This document shows positions 10,580 through 22,579 of a DNA stretch of 64,000 nucleotides, in pieces. The notes below the pieces were generated by a model. That model was not told the origin of the DNA. It ran no database searches and saw nothing but the letters and a program-made list of their open reading frames with translations. Origin of the DNA: Aquanectria penicillioides (lineage: Eukaryota; Ascomycota; Sordariomycetes; Hypocreales; Nectriaceae); NCBI GenBank assembly GCA_003415625.1, contig PYIU01000005.1:3601001-3665000 (forward strand), written 5' to 3'. Position numbers and translations under genes: made by a program. How positions within the stretch are numbered: position 1 is the stretch's first letter; each line of letters starts with the position of its first letter.

Positions 10580-11718
10580 GGTGGGCGGTTGGGCTCGCGG
10601 CAAACACAGCTACAGTGCCGGGGCGTGGGATGTGGTCAATTGCGTCGCAGTCGCTCGGAATCGTCGATGCTTCGTCTGGCTGCCCTGGACCCTCCGTCGG
10701 CGGGTGCGTCGGTCGTCAATTCGGGGGGCAATGGGACGGTTCGAGGTGAGAGCTTGTCGTGCCGTGGCCGTGAGGTGATTGTTTTCCCGGGGCTCGGATT
10801 GGATCGATTCCCGCAGCGCAAGAACAGCCGTGCCGGATTACATAAGGCAGCGTAATTGTGGGGCGCTGGCCTGCTGGCGACCGGGGAAGACCCGTGGAAG
10901 TGGCTTACCCTAGAGCGCGGCCGGGATCTGGGCCAGTAGATTTGCAGGCATTATTAAGTCTGTGTTGAGGGTATTCACAGAAACGCTCTATGTGAACTCG
11001 GCCATGATGGGCGATGAAAGAATAACAGTGAAAAAAGTGCTCTTGAGATTCATATAGAAAATTGATGAACTATGTAATGCATCTCACAACTGATCCACGG
11101 ATATCGGATGATGGCGTGCATACTGCCATCCACGTATGACTGTACGACTTACACGGTTACACCGCTTGTATTATAGGGCCAAGAATCTGTTCACTGGCAC
11201 AAAAAAAGAGACATCGTCTTTTCAGTACAACCACATTCTTTCACTCCTGCACATACAAAATGAGAGTTTTCTTTATCATTCCTTATCTTTTCCTTGAATC
11301 CCATCACCACGGGCCACACGCCACTCTTGACCTGCACCCCATCAACGCCCAATGTCTGGAGGCTCAATACTCTCAATCCACCTTCACTGTGAATCAATTC
11401 GTGAACGATGAAATAAGTTTATGCGGTATTGAGGAACCCACCATGCGGTCTGATTAACAATATCCTTGTTTCCTGGTCGCCATTGGATCACGTTTGCTAC
11501 CGCATCGTTGTGGGCGTTTATTCCTTTTATTGAGCAATGAATTACACGAACATCGAGACATCTACGCACATTCACGATGGATATATTTGATTTATCAATC
11601 ATCTACCCCTTATTCGCCTGGAGAGACCAGAAAATTACCACCTCGCCCCTAGGCGGCAGCACCATAGTAGCCTGCTTAGATACGACAGAAGAGTATAACT
11701 AATAGCTTCATCGCGAAA
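10580..11718. other. Divergent promoter region, GRIM-19 / unknown gene
   Basis: Head-to-head spacer of 1.1 kb. The half next to GRIM-19 is GC-rich and the other half AT-richer. Small ORFs only, with no recognisable motif. Confidence 0.6.
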
Positions 11719-12381
11719 ATGGCTGGGTTTAGCTCAACTTCGAATCCGTTTCATGAGGTGATGGACGTTAGACCCCTGGTGGACGACCGTCGAGACCGTG
11801 ATCATTCTTGGATCGCCATCGCCAACGAGCTCTCCCTCTTCACTCGCAACGACGTCATAACCCGACACCACACGTTCCTCAAGCTCAAGATGATGAAGAA
11901 CTTCTGGATCGCCCTCGTGCGGCACGTCGAGTTCCGCACCCGGCGCGACGCCAAAGGGGCCGTGGTCAGCGGCGGCTGGCACCGCTACGACATGCTGGGC
12001 ATGATCGACTGGTACCGGACCGTCTTCAGGCTGCCCGGGTGGTGGATGAACGACCGCACCGAGAGGCAGACGCAGAGGATCAACGCCTCGCACAACGACG
12101 GTGTCTGGCTGTCGGCGCTTCTGACGTCGCCGTGGTGGAACAGGCTCGAGTTTGACGAGGTCAAGGGCGAGAACAAGACGTGCAAGCGGTTTCGGACGGG
12201 CCACATGATGATCAAGCTGAACGGGCTGCCAGACTATCCCGGCCGACAGCACGAAAACGATGAGGCGCTGCAGAACTTTTTGGACGTTTGGGAGCGAGTG
12301 GCCAACTCGGTCCCGCTGGTATATGCTAATGACGGGGACGTCAAGTGCGGGAAGTTGAAGGAGATTGAGAAGAAGAAATAG
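11719..12381 (+). CDS. Unrecognised protein, copy 1 of a tandem paralogue pair
   Basis: Single-exon protein of 220 residues that I cannot assign to a named family. It has no signal peptide or membrane span, is rich in Trp and Arg, and ends in a Lys-rich tail (KEIEKKK). Its core lines up with the next gene: FW-x-AL in KNFWIALVRHV, then GGWHRYDMLGMIDWYR, then DGVWLSALLTSPWW and a GENK motif, then FLDVW. The start ATG at 11719 has a GCGAAAATGG context and gives a continuous high-quality frame. Codon use (C/G-ending) is that of an expressed gene. A DNA-binding or enzyme role cannot be inferred. Confidence 0.8.
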   Translation: MAGFSSTSNPFHEVMDVRPLVDDRRDRDHSWIAIANELSLFTRNDVITRHHTFLKLKMMKNFWIALVRHVEFRTRRDAKGAVVSGGWHRYDMLGMIDWYRTVFRLPGWWMNDRTERQTQRINASHNDGVWLSALLTSPWWNRLEFDEVKGENKTCKRFRTGHMMIKLNGLPDYPGRQHENDEALQNFLDVWERVANSVPLVYANDGDVKCGKLKEIEKKK

Positions 12382-12856
12382 AAGTAATAGCAATAGTCGA
12401 GAAGATGCAATGGAGAGCGGGAGAAACACATGCAGCGTCTGAGACAAACACTAATATAGAATTAATGACCAGGAAAGTGTGCTGTGTGCTCAATCATTTA
12501 CTTGACTTGCAAGCCTGTGTAGGCCAAAAGTCTCGAGTCGTTGGATCACTGAGGCGGTTTTGTTTGCCCCTTTCATCTGACATGGTCGGCAGTGAATCAC
12601 AAAGCACCGGGGGCAGCTGCATTCACCTGGCTGCCTTACACTGGTGTGTTTCTCTCTTGCATCTCAGATGAGAGGCACGCAGGTATATGGGAATTCACCC
12701 GGGCCTTGTATGTCTCCTGCAACGCTTCCTTCTCCTCAAAAAACTACACTTCAAAACACCACTCAGTCGAGCTGTATTGCCTCTCCTCGCACAAAAGGGC
12801 ATATCCTACGCAAACAGACACTACAACATCCATCACAAGACTGCCTCTCTTTCATC
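12382..12856. other. Spacer between the tandem paralogues
   Basis: 475 nt. The frame of the downstream gene stays open through much of this spacer, with an in-frame ATG at 12668. However, the residues it would add are low in quality and have no counterpart in the upstream paralogue, so I treat it as leader/promoter. Confidence 0.5.
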
Positions 12857-13579
12857 ATGTCTTCAACCGAGCCCGTCCCAAAGCCGGGACTGCTCGCCAA
12901 GATCGTCATCCCCTACCCCATTCACAAGTCCCCCGTGCTCCCAGACTCCGAGGGCCTCGACCCGGACTGGGTCATCGCCGCCGCGTCCAACCCCGTCTTC
13001 TCCTCGGCGATGCCAGACCGCAACACCAGCCCGCAAGCCTACAACGCCGCCTGGCAGCTCAAGATCCAGCACCTGATGGTGCACTTCTGGCCGGCCCTCG
13101 ACCTCGCCAACCGCGTCGCCCGCAGCGTCGCCGGCCAGCCCGCGTCGCACGGCGCCTGGAAGCCCCACGACATCCGCAGCATGCTCTCCTGGTACCGCCT
13201 GTGCCTCCACCGCCCGCTGCCGCGCGACGACCCCAACGCCCAAGCCGACGGCACCTGGCGCGAGCTGCTCATCTCGTCGCCGTGGTTCGACTGCCCGGAG
13301 ATGGGCCCGCTGCTGTGGGAGCCCCTGCGCGGCGAGAACAACCAAGTTATCCGTGACGAGAACGGGATTCCTCGCAGGCGAGACCGTCCCTCCAACGTCG
13401 CTGCTCTGGAGACGCAGTTCCTTGACTACTGGTGGGCCAAGGTGGCGCGGCTCCCTCTCCGACGCTTCCCCAACGGCGAGATGGTCACACCCGTCAACTT
13501 GGGTCGCTTCGAGCGCACTTACGGGGCATGGGCGGCCCTGTGGCCTCACATTCGGAACCCGGAGCTCTTGGGGATGTGA
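12857..13579 (+). CDS. Unrecognised protein, copy 2 of a tandem paralogue pair
   Basis: Single-exon protein of 240 residues, no known family. The start at 12857 (TTCATC-ATG-TCT) is chosen over the in-frame ATG at 12668 because the extension does not resemble coding sequence and the paralogue starts at a similar distance from the shared core. Shared elements with the upstream gene, in the same order: an N-terminal W-x(2)-A-A/I-N-like segment (DPDWVIAAASN), HFWPAL, then HDIRSMLSWYRLCLHRP, then DGTWRELLISSPWF and a GENN motif, then FLDYWWAKVARLPL. It differs in a longer C-terminus rich in Arg and Trp. Very GC-rich codons. Soluble; no signal peptide. Confidence 0.8.
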   Translation: MSSTEPVPKPGLLAKIVIPYPIHKSPVLPDSEGLDPDWVIAAASNPVFSSAMPDRNTSPQAYNAAWQLKIQHLMVHFWPALDLANRVARSVAGQPASHGAWKPHDIRSMLSWYRLCLHRPLPRDDPNAQADGTWRELLISSPWFDCPEMGPLLWEPLRGENNQVIRDENGIPRRRDRPSNVAALETQFLDYWWAKVARLPLRRFPNGEMVTPVNLGRFERTYGAWAALWPHIRNPELLGM

Positions 13580-14600
13580 GCGGATGAACTGATCCACAAC
13601 GAAGAAAAGAACCCCTGTTTTGTCCCCAGTTGGGATGAAGGGAGAACAAAAAGGGACTCATGAACAGCAAGAATGATCAAGTTCATCAACAGCTACGGGG
13701 GAGGGGGATACACAATGTGGCCCTGTCCAACCTGAATGATGGATTCTGTTTGCAGAGCAAAAGGGCTGTTGTCGCCCCATCGGGCATGGGGAAATTCTTG
13801 TAAATGCAGCGAGATTGTTGATCCGTCTCGTGGAGTGTTTCCTCGCCTGTGAGAATCCAATGAGTAGAGGCGAGACTCAGGGGTGGTATAGTGGCTAGTT
13901 AATCTGTAAGCCCAAGGACATAGCACGGAGCCACTCAATAACTGTTGATAGCTTTGTACAAGTTCAGAACGAAACAATTGATTCCTAAACACAAATGGTT
14001 GCCCTAGTGAAAGTGACTTCTGATTTGCATCCCTACCTCTTGCCAAACACGCCGACTAGAATAGGAATGTCCATCCAAAGCCAGCCCGTAATCGGCCATC
14101 GGCGGAACTGCACCACGAGATTATGGCGAGGTGCAAAAAGCACGCCGACACCAAGAGGTTAAGGGGCGATTTGCGGTGCCTCAAATGCTTGGCTTCCTTG
14201 TCTCAGCTGAGAAATCAGTCAGGCTGTAATAGAAGAACCAGCACTATAAGCCAAGAAAGCAATCGGCACTCATCTGACATTCCAATCGTACTTTGTTGAT
14301 ACCTATCCATTGTCTGGCATCTGTTTAGCTGTGGAGTAGACGCAAATTGTGTACCATAATGACCAAAGCCCCGCCAAATGCTCTGGAAATGCATTCTCTA
14401 TGATATCTCTAGCATGTCACTGTCTATTTACCAACCCTCATATCTGCGACTTTCAGACTTGGAATATCGTCTGTGCGGACTTTCGTAACCAATCCTCCAT
14501 ACTCTCAACACCATACATCCAAATGACGTATCAGCGAGATCCATTAATGCCCACCTACCGGTATTCCAAGTAATCTTCCTGTATCGGTACCGTTTCATTA
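13580..14600. other. Convergent gap before ATG26
   Basis: About 1 kb between the 3' ends of the second paralogue and ATG26. I see no gene, only short ORFs without motifs. Confidence 0.6.
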
Positions 14601-17600
14601 TTATGTAGCAACCGCTGATGTAACGCTCAACACCTGGCTGTCCAAGGTCTTCTCCCCGCTCACGCTCGGCCCAGACAGCCCATCGCTCAGCTTCTTGGTG
14701 ACGTGGTCTGGGTCTGGCTCGTCCCTTCCAACAAACGTCCAGCTCTCCTCGGTCTCCTCATCCTCGGCGGGATCGGACTGTTCGTTCTTACCCGCCTTTC
14801 GCTTGATCAGGCTCTTTGCGTACTCAAGATCTCGATAGATGCATTGAATTGCCGTGTCAACACCAGTTTCCTAAAGTAGTTGTTAGCAATCTTCTTCTTC
14901 ATCTAGACGGAGACTTAAAAACCTTACGCTTCGAATCTGCTCGCCGAGGACTCGGGCTTTGACAATCATTCGCTCATTGCGAGTCGCCTCCCATAGTGCT
15001 CGGCCGAAAGCGTTGGTTCCCCACTTCTTGACCCAAACACCAACTCCTAGATCCTCAACTCTGCTGGCAAAGAAGTATTGGTCTCCGAAGAAGGGCCTGA
15101 TAATGGTAGGGATACCGGCGCGCAAACTAGCGCCAGTAGTACCAGAACCACCATGATGCGCCGCGGCATCAATCTGACGGAACAGCCAGTCGTGTGGTGC
15201 TGACTTGATGACATGGATCTCTGGGGGCATTACGGGCTCCTGTGGCCGGGTCTTTGATGGGTCGTCTTTGGGAGAGATTCGATCGGACCAGCCCTTGGAG
15301 AGGATGCATCGAACATCGGCCTTGCGAACTGCATCAATGACTTCCTGCGTCATCTTGGCGGGATCGTTAACAATGATTGACCCAAAACCAACATAAACCA
15401 ACTTCTTGCCATCTTCTCTCGCCTTGTTGATGAAGTCTTGCAAATCCTTTGGCGGCTCCCACTCACCACCACCTTCATCTAGGAACCAGTATCCGGTAAC
15501 TCGGATCCAGTCTGAGAAATCAAGAGGCGGAGCTACCACACTGGGACTGAAGTTGTAGAGGAAGGGCACCTTGTTTGGCTGCATCTTCTCTAGGCTCGTG
15601 TTGGGAAGTCCGAGAATATTGTTTCTCCATCGATTCACCTGGTATGCCGTAGCCTTCCAGAAAATGTTGTCAAACATGACATATGTCATGTAGTTGTAGG
15701 CGCCCCCCATCTTATGCTCCGGCATGATGAAGGCGTGAGGATATGCTCGGGTTCTTGTCCAAGGCATTGTGAATGCTCGGAAGTATGGGATGCCGAGCTT
15801 CTCAGCAATATGAATTCCTGCCATAGCCGACGGAGACTCGATCAGAAGCTCTGACCCTTCGCAGGCCTTGTATGCAGAGTCGAGAAGATCATCGAGCCAT
15901 CCTCGGAATGTGGAGTTGGCTTCGCGCAGGAAAGCCCAAGTGAATGTTCCGTTCTCAATACACAACCGCATCAGCTCGCCTGGATCACCTTCAACTCTGG
16001 CAAACTCGATACCGTGCGATTCAATCCAGCCCTGGAACTCGGCGTGTGTAGCAATCCGAGGCTTGTGACCCTCAGCGAGAAGGGCCTTGCACAGAGCAAT
16101 GTAAGGCTGGACATCACCTCTGGAACCGATAGTAAGGCACGTGATCTTCATCGAAGTCTGGGGCTTGAATGCCATTGCGGATGCATTCGGGTCGTCGAAT
16201 AGAATGGTTGGTGCATTGGGCACTCCGGTATGCTGGTGAGGGAGCTCCAACTCATGGTCGGCAAACCCATCTTGACGTGCTGACTTGAGTGCATCACGCT
16301 CTGCCATGGCACTGTCCTCTTCCTCTCGGTCTTCGTGGTTGAGCAAGCCCGACTTTTCGAGGTAGCGCGTGGTTTCTAGACTCTGCAGAAGTGTGATCGC
16401 ACAATCATCTCGGATCTCAGCTTGGCTAAATTCGAAGAACAACTCTTCATGGCCACGGATCACAACCACTAGACCGGAGTAGCCAAACCGGAAACCCTTC
16501 TCCTTATGAACGGTTTCGATATCCTTCAAAGGAAGGATGAGCTTGGTCCTTGTACCCGGCAGCAAGCTTCGGAAACAAAAGGAGCGATCACTGAGGTAAA
16601 ACTTTCCGTACAGAGGTAGCACACGGAGAATATGACCAAAGTATGTCGCCTGAAGCTTTTCCGTTTCTGGCAGAGCAAAGTGAGCGCGGAATCGCTCCAT
16701 AGATGTCTGAATCTTTCCGTTGGCATCCTCTTCGAGGTCATCATCGTCAGCCCGGAGACCCGCAGGCTCGTCGTAGTGCCTGTGACCACCCTTCCACATG
16801 CCAGATACCTTCTCGACGTATCCCATTGACTCAGTCGCAAACAACGATCCCATCCGTTGGCTTGTTTTGCTGAGGTAATCAGCGAATGCATTCGCTCGCT
16901 GAAGAGGATAAGCGCCCATCTTGGTGATGCTCTGCAAGGTAGGGGTTGCTGGTCGCTGAGCATCGAGGCTGTCGCGCTGCGTGCTCTGCAACGAACCAGT
17001 CGTCGCAGCGTGCGCCGGCGGACGAGGATGGAAATTCGAGCTCGAATTTCGAGGTGTTTGTTTCTTTCCAGTCGACCCAGCTGTTCTGCTCGCAGATGCG
17101 GACCTTCGGATCGTGGGACTGTGGAACACCTCGCTTCCCCTAAGAATTTGACTTGCTGAAGGATCTTCTAGTGAAGAGTCTAGGTTTGAGGTGCTGGGAT
17201 CGTCGATTGATGATTGAACAAATGAGTCTGTAGAGTCCTGCTCCTGCTTAGGTGTTCGGTTTCCATCTCGGGGACGGCGTGTTCCGCTGAAGCTTCGCCT
17301 TGGACTGTCATTGAGGACACCCTGAACATCAAGGCTTCGACGGCCGAGATGCTTGAATGCATCGAGACTGGACCGATATGGTGCTTCTGAACTGGCACGA
17401 GGACTCATGCCCCCCGGCGAATGAGGTGACATGGGTGACAACGTCGCCCTGACCTGGTCCGGGAATTTTCCAGTGCGAATCTTATCCACATGGATGCTGT
17501 GCCGAGTTGAAGTTGGTGGGGTTTTGCTTGCAGGAGGTTGCAACGAGGCGATAGATTCCTGAAGACCGGCGGCTCTTTCAGTCGGGCGATTCTCGGAAGT

Positions 17601-19120
17601 GGTATCCTCAATAAGAATCTTAAGGACGTTGATGGCTTCTTTGCCAAAGCTAAAGAAAGAAAAGAAGTACTACGAAAGTCAGATATTATATGGGATGCGG
17701 GAAGTGGGAGTGATAAGCTTACCTCGTCAATAGCGTAGGTCTCGTCGTTATCAATGACACGAATCTTGCAAGTATCCGCAAACTGGATCATCTGGGTATC
17801 TTCAATATCGATGACATTCTTAATAGGGAGCGAGATTTTGACGCTGTCTCCCTCGTTGTGGCTCCGAAATATGACTCTCTGCAGGCTCTTAACCCATTCT
17901 TTGGCACTGGGTGCGCTGTCTGCCCTGAAATTATACGTGCGGTGATGAGTCACCACGGAAAAGTGCACGCCTTCTTTATCTTTGTCGGTGATGTTGGCGG
18001 AGATACCATAGCGAAGGTCGATTTGACCGTGTGGGAAATATAGGTTTGTCGAGTCACGATAGTAGGCCAAGACATCGCCCTTCAATCGGAACCAATACCG
18101 GTTGTACTTGGGATTTCGCTTGCCGCTCTTAGTAAGATATCCCGACTTGGCGACCTCGTGCTGTGGATCAAAGTTAGCATAGTGATAAGCAAAAATGTGC
18201 AGGACAACCTACAGCTTTCTTGGGTAGATAGGCATAGAAGCAAATATGCTTTCCAGTAATGTACATGTATCCTTGGAGGAGAACACTCTGCAGAAGCCAG
18301 CAAGGGTATTCTGAATGAAGGGTCAGTTTGCGCCGGGGGCCAAAAATTGCAACAAGGCACGAGGGGAAGACTACGTACCTTCGATGACTTGTTCAGGCTC
18401 ATCAAACTCGAAAATCTCCATCAACTTCTTGGCTAAAGGCGGGAGGTCGGCGCTTTCGCCTTGCCTACTGACATCTGAGGAAAGCCTATCGATGTCGAAA
18501 CTTGGCCGGCTCGACATCTCAGCTTTTGCCTCTAGCATCCGACTCATGACAGGAGCCAGGCGGCTATCATGGCGGGTAAGTGTGAAGGTGGGAGGTGTTG
18601 ATGCACCACTTATGTCGGCCTCGCTCGCCTCGTCGACCTCCTCTTTGGGTGCCGACAGGCGGCTTGAAAGCCGTTTCGATTTTGGAATTAGTTTTGGCAA
18701 GGTTGGCAAAGACCGCAAAAGCTTGTGTTCTGATAACCTTTTGCGACGTCTACTCTTGTCCTTGGACACCTTGAGGACCGAGGTCTGGGCGAGGTCATCT
18801 GCCCGGCTGTCTGGTTCAGTGGTCTCGTGGCCCTCCTCTTCATCACTACTCATGCCGTCGAACCTATCGTTAAAGTCTACGCGAGACCCAGCGGCAGCGA
18901 TAAGGCCGAAGATACTCTGGTTCATATTCATAAACATAGGCGGCCCTTGGCTGGGGACATCTTCCTCCTCGGCCGAATCATCGCTATCTCGGAGCGGTTC
19001 GGGGAATTTGGCGGCGCGCTCCTCGCGCCGCTTCTTGTGAAGCCTCCTTCCGACTCGCTTCTTGATATCATCATCACCGACACTGGCCCTCACGGGGCCG
19101 GCGTCTGATTGATGCGCCAT
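14601..19120 (-). CDS. ATG26: Sterol 3-beta-glucosyltransferase Atg26/Ugt51
   Basis: Transfers glucose from UDP-glucose to membrane sterols; in some fungi it is needed for pexophagy. Five exons, minus strand: 19120-18379, 18310-18213, 18160-17723, 17669-14928 and 14870-14601, giving 1429 residues, a normal length. In order: a charged N-terminus; a first GRAM domain starting [17 protein letters not shown] and crossing the first two introns (to [16 protein letters not shown]); a PH domain (about 295-390, [16 protein letters not shown]); a disordered Ser/Pro-rich linker (about 450-690); a second GRAM (from about 720, [17 protein letters not shown]); a GT28-type N-terminal lobe ([19 protein letters not shown]); and the UDP-sugar-binding lobe with the [18 protein letters not shown] signature. 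The short last exon ends in an acidic tail. Splice frames agree across every junction. Confidence 0.95.
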
Positions 19121-20569
19121 GGTTGCTACTAGGATCGAATCCGGCGGGGTGAGGTCGATGACAACGGACGAGGCGCGGGGCGGCTAGAGTCGTATTGATG
19201 GGGAGGTTGGTACCGAGCCAAACGCAGGTCGGATTGTCAGGAAATCGCTAGGTTCAGACCGTAAATACTGAAGAAGGCGATGAAAGAGACTTGGAGAAAG
19301 CGAAGGATCCGTGTTTACTGATCCGATTTGCGCCGCAGAGGGCCGACCGCAGCAATCCAAGCCAAACAAGCCAAGCAAGGTATCGACAAGGAATGGCGGG
19401 ATTGGGATGGACATGGATGCCCGCCCGATAGAGGAGACCTTAGTGGATGGAGGTGAAGCTCCCGAGGGAGATGGCACAGGCGTAGAAGCGAGGCCGAAGA
19501 TGCCGTCGGATCGAGGCGTGTTGAGAGAAATTGCAAAAAAAAAGTTGCTGGAGCGAGAGCGAGAGCGAGGGTGAAAGTCGCATAGATTCAGCTGTTGGGA
19601 TAAAGTCCAGGGCATTGCCTGATTCGGCGGCAGCTACCTGGGCGGACGTCAGTGCGGTAAGCACGCACGCATTCGTTCAGTGGACCTTTAGGCAGCTTTG
19701 GTGACTTCCGCAGGTACACTTCAGCGCCTGGGGCGGGGGTTTCCAGTGGGGTTCCAACGGGTCTAGCACATTCAAAGGCCTATCTTGTGAGAGAACAGAG
19801 ATGTGACAGTAGGGTGGGCCTCGGACCTTGAAGGTGCCAGTGGGAGCTCTACCCTTGTGGAGCGGCGGGCGGTAACGATTGGCCTGTAGCTTATCGATAA
19901 TGCAATGACGCCAGCGGGGGCTTGGGGCGCTGGCTGACCTTGCCTGGTGGGCATGTCACTCTTCACCACCACCATGAGACGATCACATGCAATGCTGTTT
20001 GGGGTCAGAGGACCGATGATAAGAAGACCCAAGATGACCTCGGGGTCCTGACTGGGTCTTTGTCAAGAGTCTGGGTCCCGAGGAAGGTCTACGATCATAT
20101 GGACCCGTAGCTTCCGACCGGATGGCTTTAGTCGACTTGCTTTTGAGACCATGAACCATTCCATGAACAGGTTGTGGCGTGCTTCACCAGAGTCACCAAA
20201 TCACGGCGAAGTGAGCTAGTCAAGTGTGCTTGATGTCGCATCAGGTCAGATTCTCCTTGGGAGCAAGTGAAATAGTCTTGGTTCGTACAGGGATCTATGC
20301 CACTAGTATGCCTCCTTCAACGGCTTGCTCTCGCGTTATCCTTTGTCCTTGACAAAAGCTATGTCCTGGGACCCATGTTCCAGATTTCATTTGACATGAA
20401 CCAGACCAAACCAAACCAAACCAAACCAAACCAAACCAAACCAAGTTCAGGGCAACAATTCGTTTAGCAACCGCGCTTTGCCAGCCAACTCCCCATGGAA
20501 CTAAAAGAGAAAAAAAACACTAGCCACATTTGTACATTACCACACCCTTTTGTGATACACTCAGTGCAA
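19121..20569. other. ATG26 upstream region / CMR1 3' flank
   Basis: 1.45 kb without a supported gene. It includes a (GAGCGA)n-like run near 19551-19571 and the CCAAA pentamer repeat annotated separately. ORFs at 19311-19574 and on the other strand look like leader shadows. Confidence 0.55.
20405..20443. repeat. (CCAAA)n pentanucleotide microsatellite
   Basis: About eight perfect CCAAA units in a row, in the spacer downstream of CMR1. A simple-sequence repeat likely to vary in length between strains. Confidence 0.9.
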
Positions 20570-22167
20570 CTATTGCCAGAGGCAGAGCTTGCCACTAGCG
20601 GTTGCACCCGCAACCCAATCCAGGGTGGGATGGAAGTGGGCAACCGCTGGGACTGCTGATATCCCATCACCATCCAACTGGGCAAGCTGACTGCCATCGG
20701 ATGCAAATACGTCCACAAATCGATTCATGTTTCCAATGACAAATTTCTGGATACCGTCATTGGGGCGCTTCTGCCACTGGGGCTTCAAGATAGTTACCCA
20801 ACGGCCGGTCTGGTTATTGTGAGCCACCTTATATTTTGGCTCGATCGATTTGGTCTTAATTTCCTGTCCAGGCTTCCAAGACCCAGCATCGGAGAAGTCG
20901 TAAATCTTGACCGTATCGTCATAAGAAGAGGTCGCGATATGACCGCCTGCACTCCAGGATGCATGGGACACTGACAAACGTGACTCATGTTCACCAATAA
21001 GGGCGGGATGCCTCAAATCGCCCTTGCCCGTAATCTTCCGTAGATCCCAGATCTTAAGTGTCCGGTCTAGGGAAGCTGTGGCAACTAGGTGGGGCTGTAG
21101 TGGGTGTAGGGAGAAGCCTCCAATCTTTTGTGCAGAGAGCATCCAAATCTCGGCATCATCTGGTGTCCTGAGGTCATACCGACCTACACCACCATCAAGC
21201 GTGGAAAAGTAAATGAGATTGGGCTCAGAATCGGCCATGTCCAAGGCAGAGATAGGTAGCTCCTCTTTTACGTCTGCTGGGGCATAAATTTGTACCGAGG
21301 TTTCCTTTGCTAAGTCGACCTTCCTGATTGAGGAATCATACGAGGACGAAAAGACAGAGTTGCTGTCATTTGAGGGGAAGACGAAGGAGGAAATCGTGCG
21401 GCTGTGGGCTTTGAAGGCGGAGATTTGGGGATCCGGAATGTCTGCATCCTCGTCGTTGTCATCGACTTCTGGGACAGTCTGCGAAGCGTCGAATACACCC
21501 ATGGCACCCTCTTTGTCTCCAGCGAATATAATTGGCTTCGATTCGATGGGATGGAATCCAAGGGCATAAGCTCTTTGTGGAGTAATTTTTATATCTGGCA
21601 TGCAACTTTAGTAACATGACCACAACAGCGTGGGAGGAGAATCCTACCATTCGGGACCCATTGCTCGTAAAGCTTAAGGCTGCTCATCCTTAATCTTAAA
21701 TCTTTAAGACTTTTGTCAGTCGTCTCTTTGACATCATCCTCCGTAAAAGTCCTGAAACCAGGTTGAGCGCCGCGGACGATACCCTTAAGACCGCCGACGC
21801 CGGCCTCCCACTTTTTGCCATCGATCGTAATTTCACCCAGGCTGAGGTCGCCATTAACTCTCATCTTCTTTGCCTGTTCTTGTCTCGCAGTTTCTTCCGA
21901 TTCGACCTGGAGTTTTCGCTTCAGTGTCTCATTGTCGGCGTCAAGGCCAGCAAGGCGCGAGCTCATGCGCGTGGGTCTCGTGGTCTCCCGTTTCACGGTT
22001 GTGCTTCTCGTCTGTCTTTTCGCAGGGGTAGGCTTGGGAGTCGGAGTCTTCGGCGCAATCTTCTTAGCAACTGCCGCAGCATTGTTGAGCAGCTTTTGAT
22101 TAATAGCGATATTTTCGAGTCGCTTTTGCTCGAAAGCGCTGAGCTTTGTGCCATCCTTCGACGTCAT
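20570..22167 (-). CDS. CMR1: WD40 protein Cmr1 (DNA damage-binding, WDR76-like)
   Basis: Nuclear WD-repeat protein of the Cmr1/WDR76 family, which in yeast acts in replication stress and the intranuclear quality-control compartment. Two exons, minus strand: 22167-21648 and 21594-20570, giving 514 residues. The 53 nt intron joins YEQWVPN to DIKITPQRAYALGFHP, a join typical of the family. The start at 22167 gives MTSKDGTKLSAFEQKRLENI, the conserved N-terminus; an in-frame extension upstream is not family-like. A basic Pro/Thr-rich stretch (about 40-70) follows. Seven-blade WD40 repeats then cover most of exon 2, including ATASLDRTLKIWDLR and ATSSYDDTVKIYDF, ending GKLCLWQ. Confidence 0.93.
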
Positions 22168-22579
22168 GCTGAATGAATGGACTATGGACGTGAAGATTAG
22201 TGAAGAAGAGATTTTCGGAAAGTAGGAAGGCAAAGAAATTCGAATGAGACTATAAAGAAGCTACCCGTAGTTAGGAAGGGCTTCAGCTACCAGGGGGTGA
22301 GGCAGAAGTGGTGAACTGTGCTGGTGTGGGATGCGCTACGCCCTGCGCGAGACGGAGACGCGCCTCCATAAATTATTTTGGCGCGAGGTCACGCGGCGCA
22401 TTTCCACCAGGTCTAATTTTCAATTCCGACATTTAGCCGCCACTTGACACCCATGTCCATTTTGGTTAGATTTTCAAGCCGAGCACCTGCTCAGGACCAG
22501 TATCTTGAGCCTCGTGTATGAGACGCAATAACATACACCTGGAATTGAAATAACGATTCATTTATTGTGGTTTCTAACC
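22168..22579. promoter_or_regulatory. 412 bp bidirectional promoter CMR1/MTF2-like with MCB/E2F-like cluster
   Basis: The two start codons are 412 bp apart in opposite directions. In the middle, 22358-22395 holds ACGCG (22358-22362), TTTTGGCGCG (22376-22385) and ACGCG (22391-22395). ACGCG is the MluI cell-cycle box core bound by MBF, and TTTTGGCGCG resembles an E2F site. A G1/S-controlled CMR1 would fit its role, but this is inference from motifs only. Confidence 0.5.

Noticed and set aside
12668..12856. Longer N-terminus for the second paralogue (ATG 12668)
   Set aside because: The added residues do not resemble the paralogue and the ATG at 12857 has the better context.
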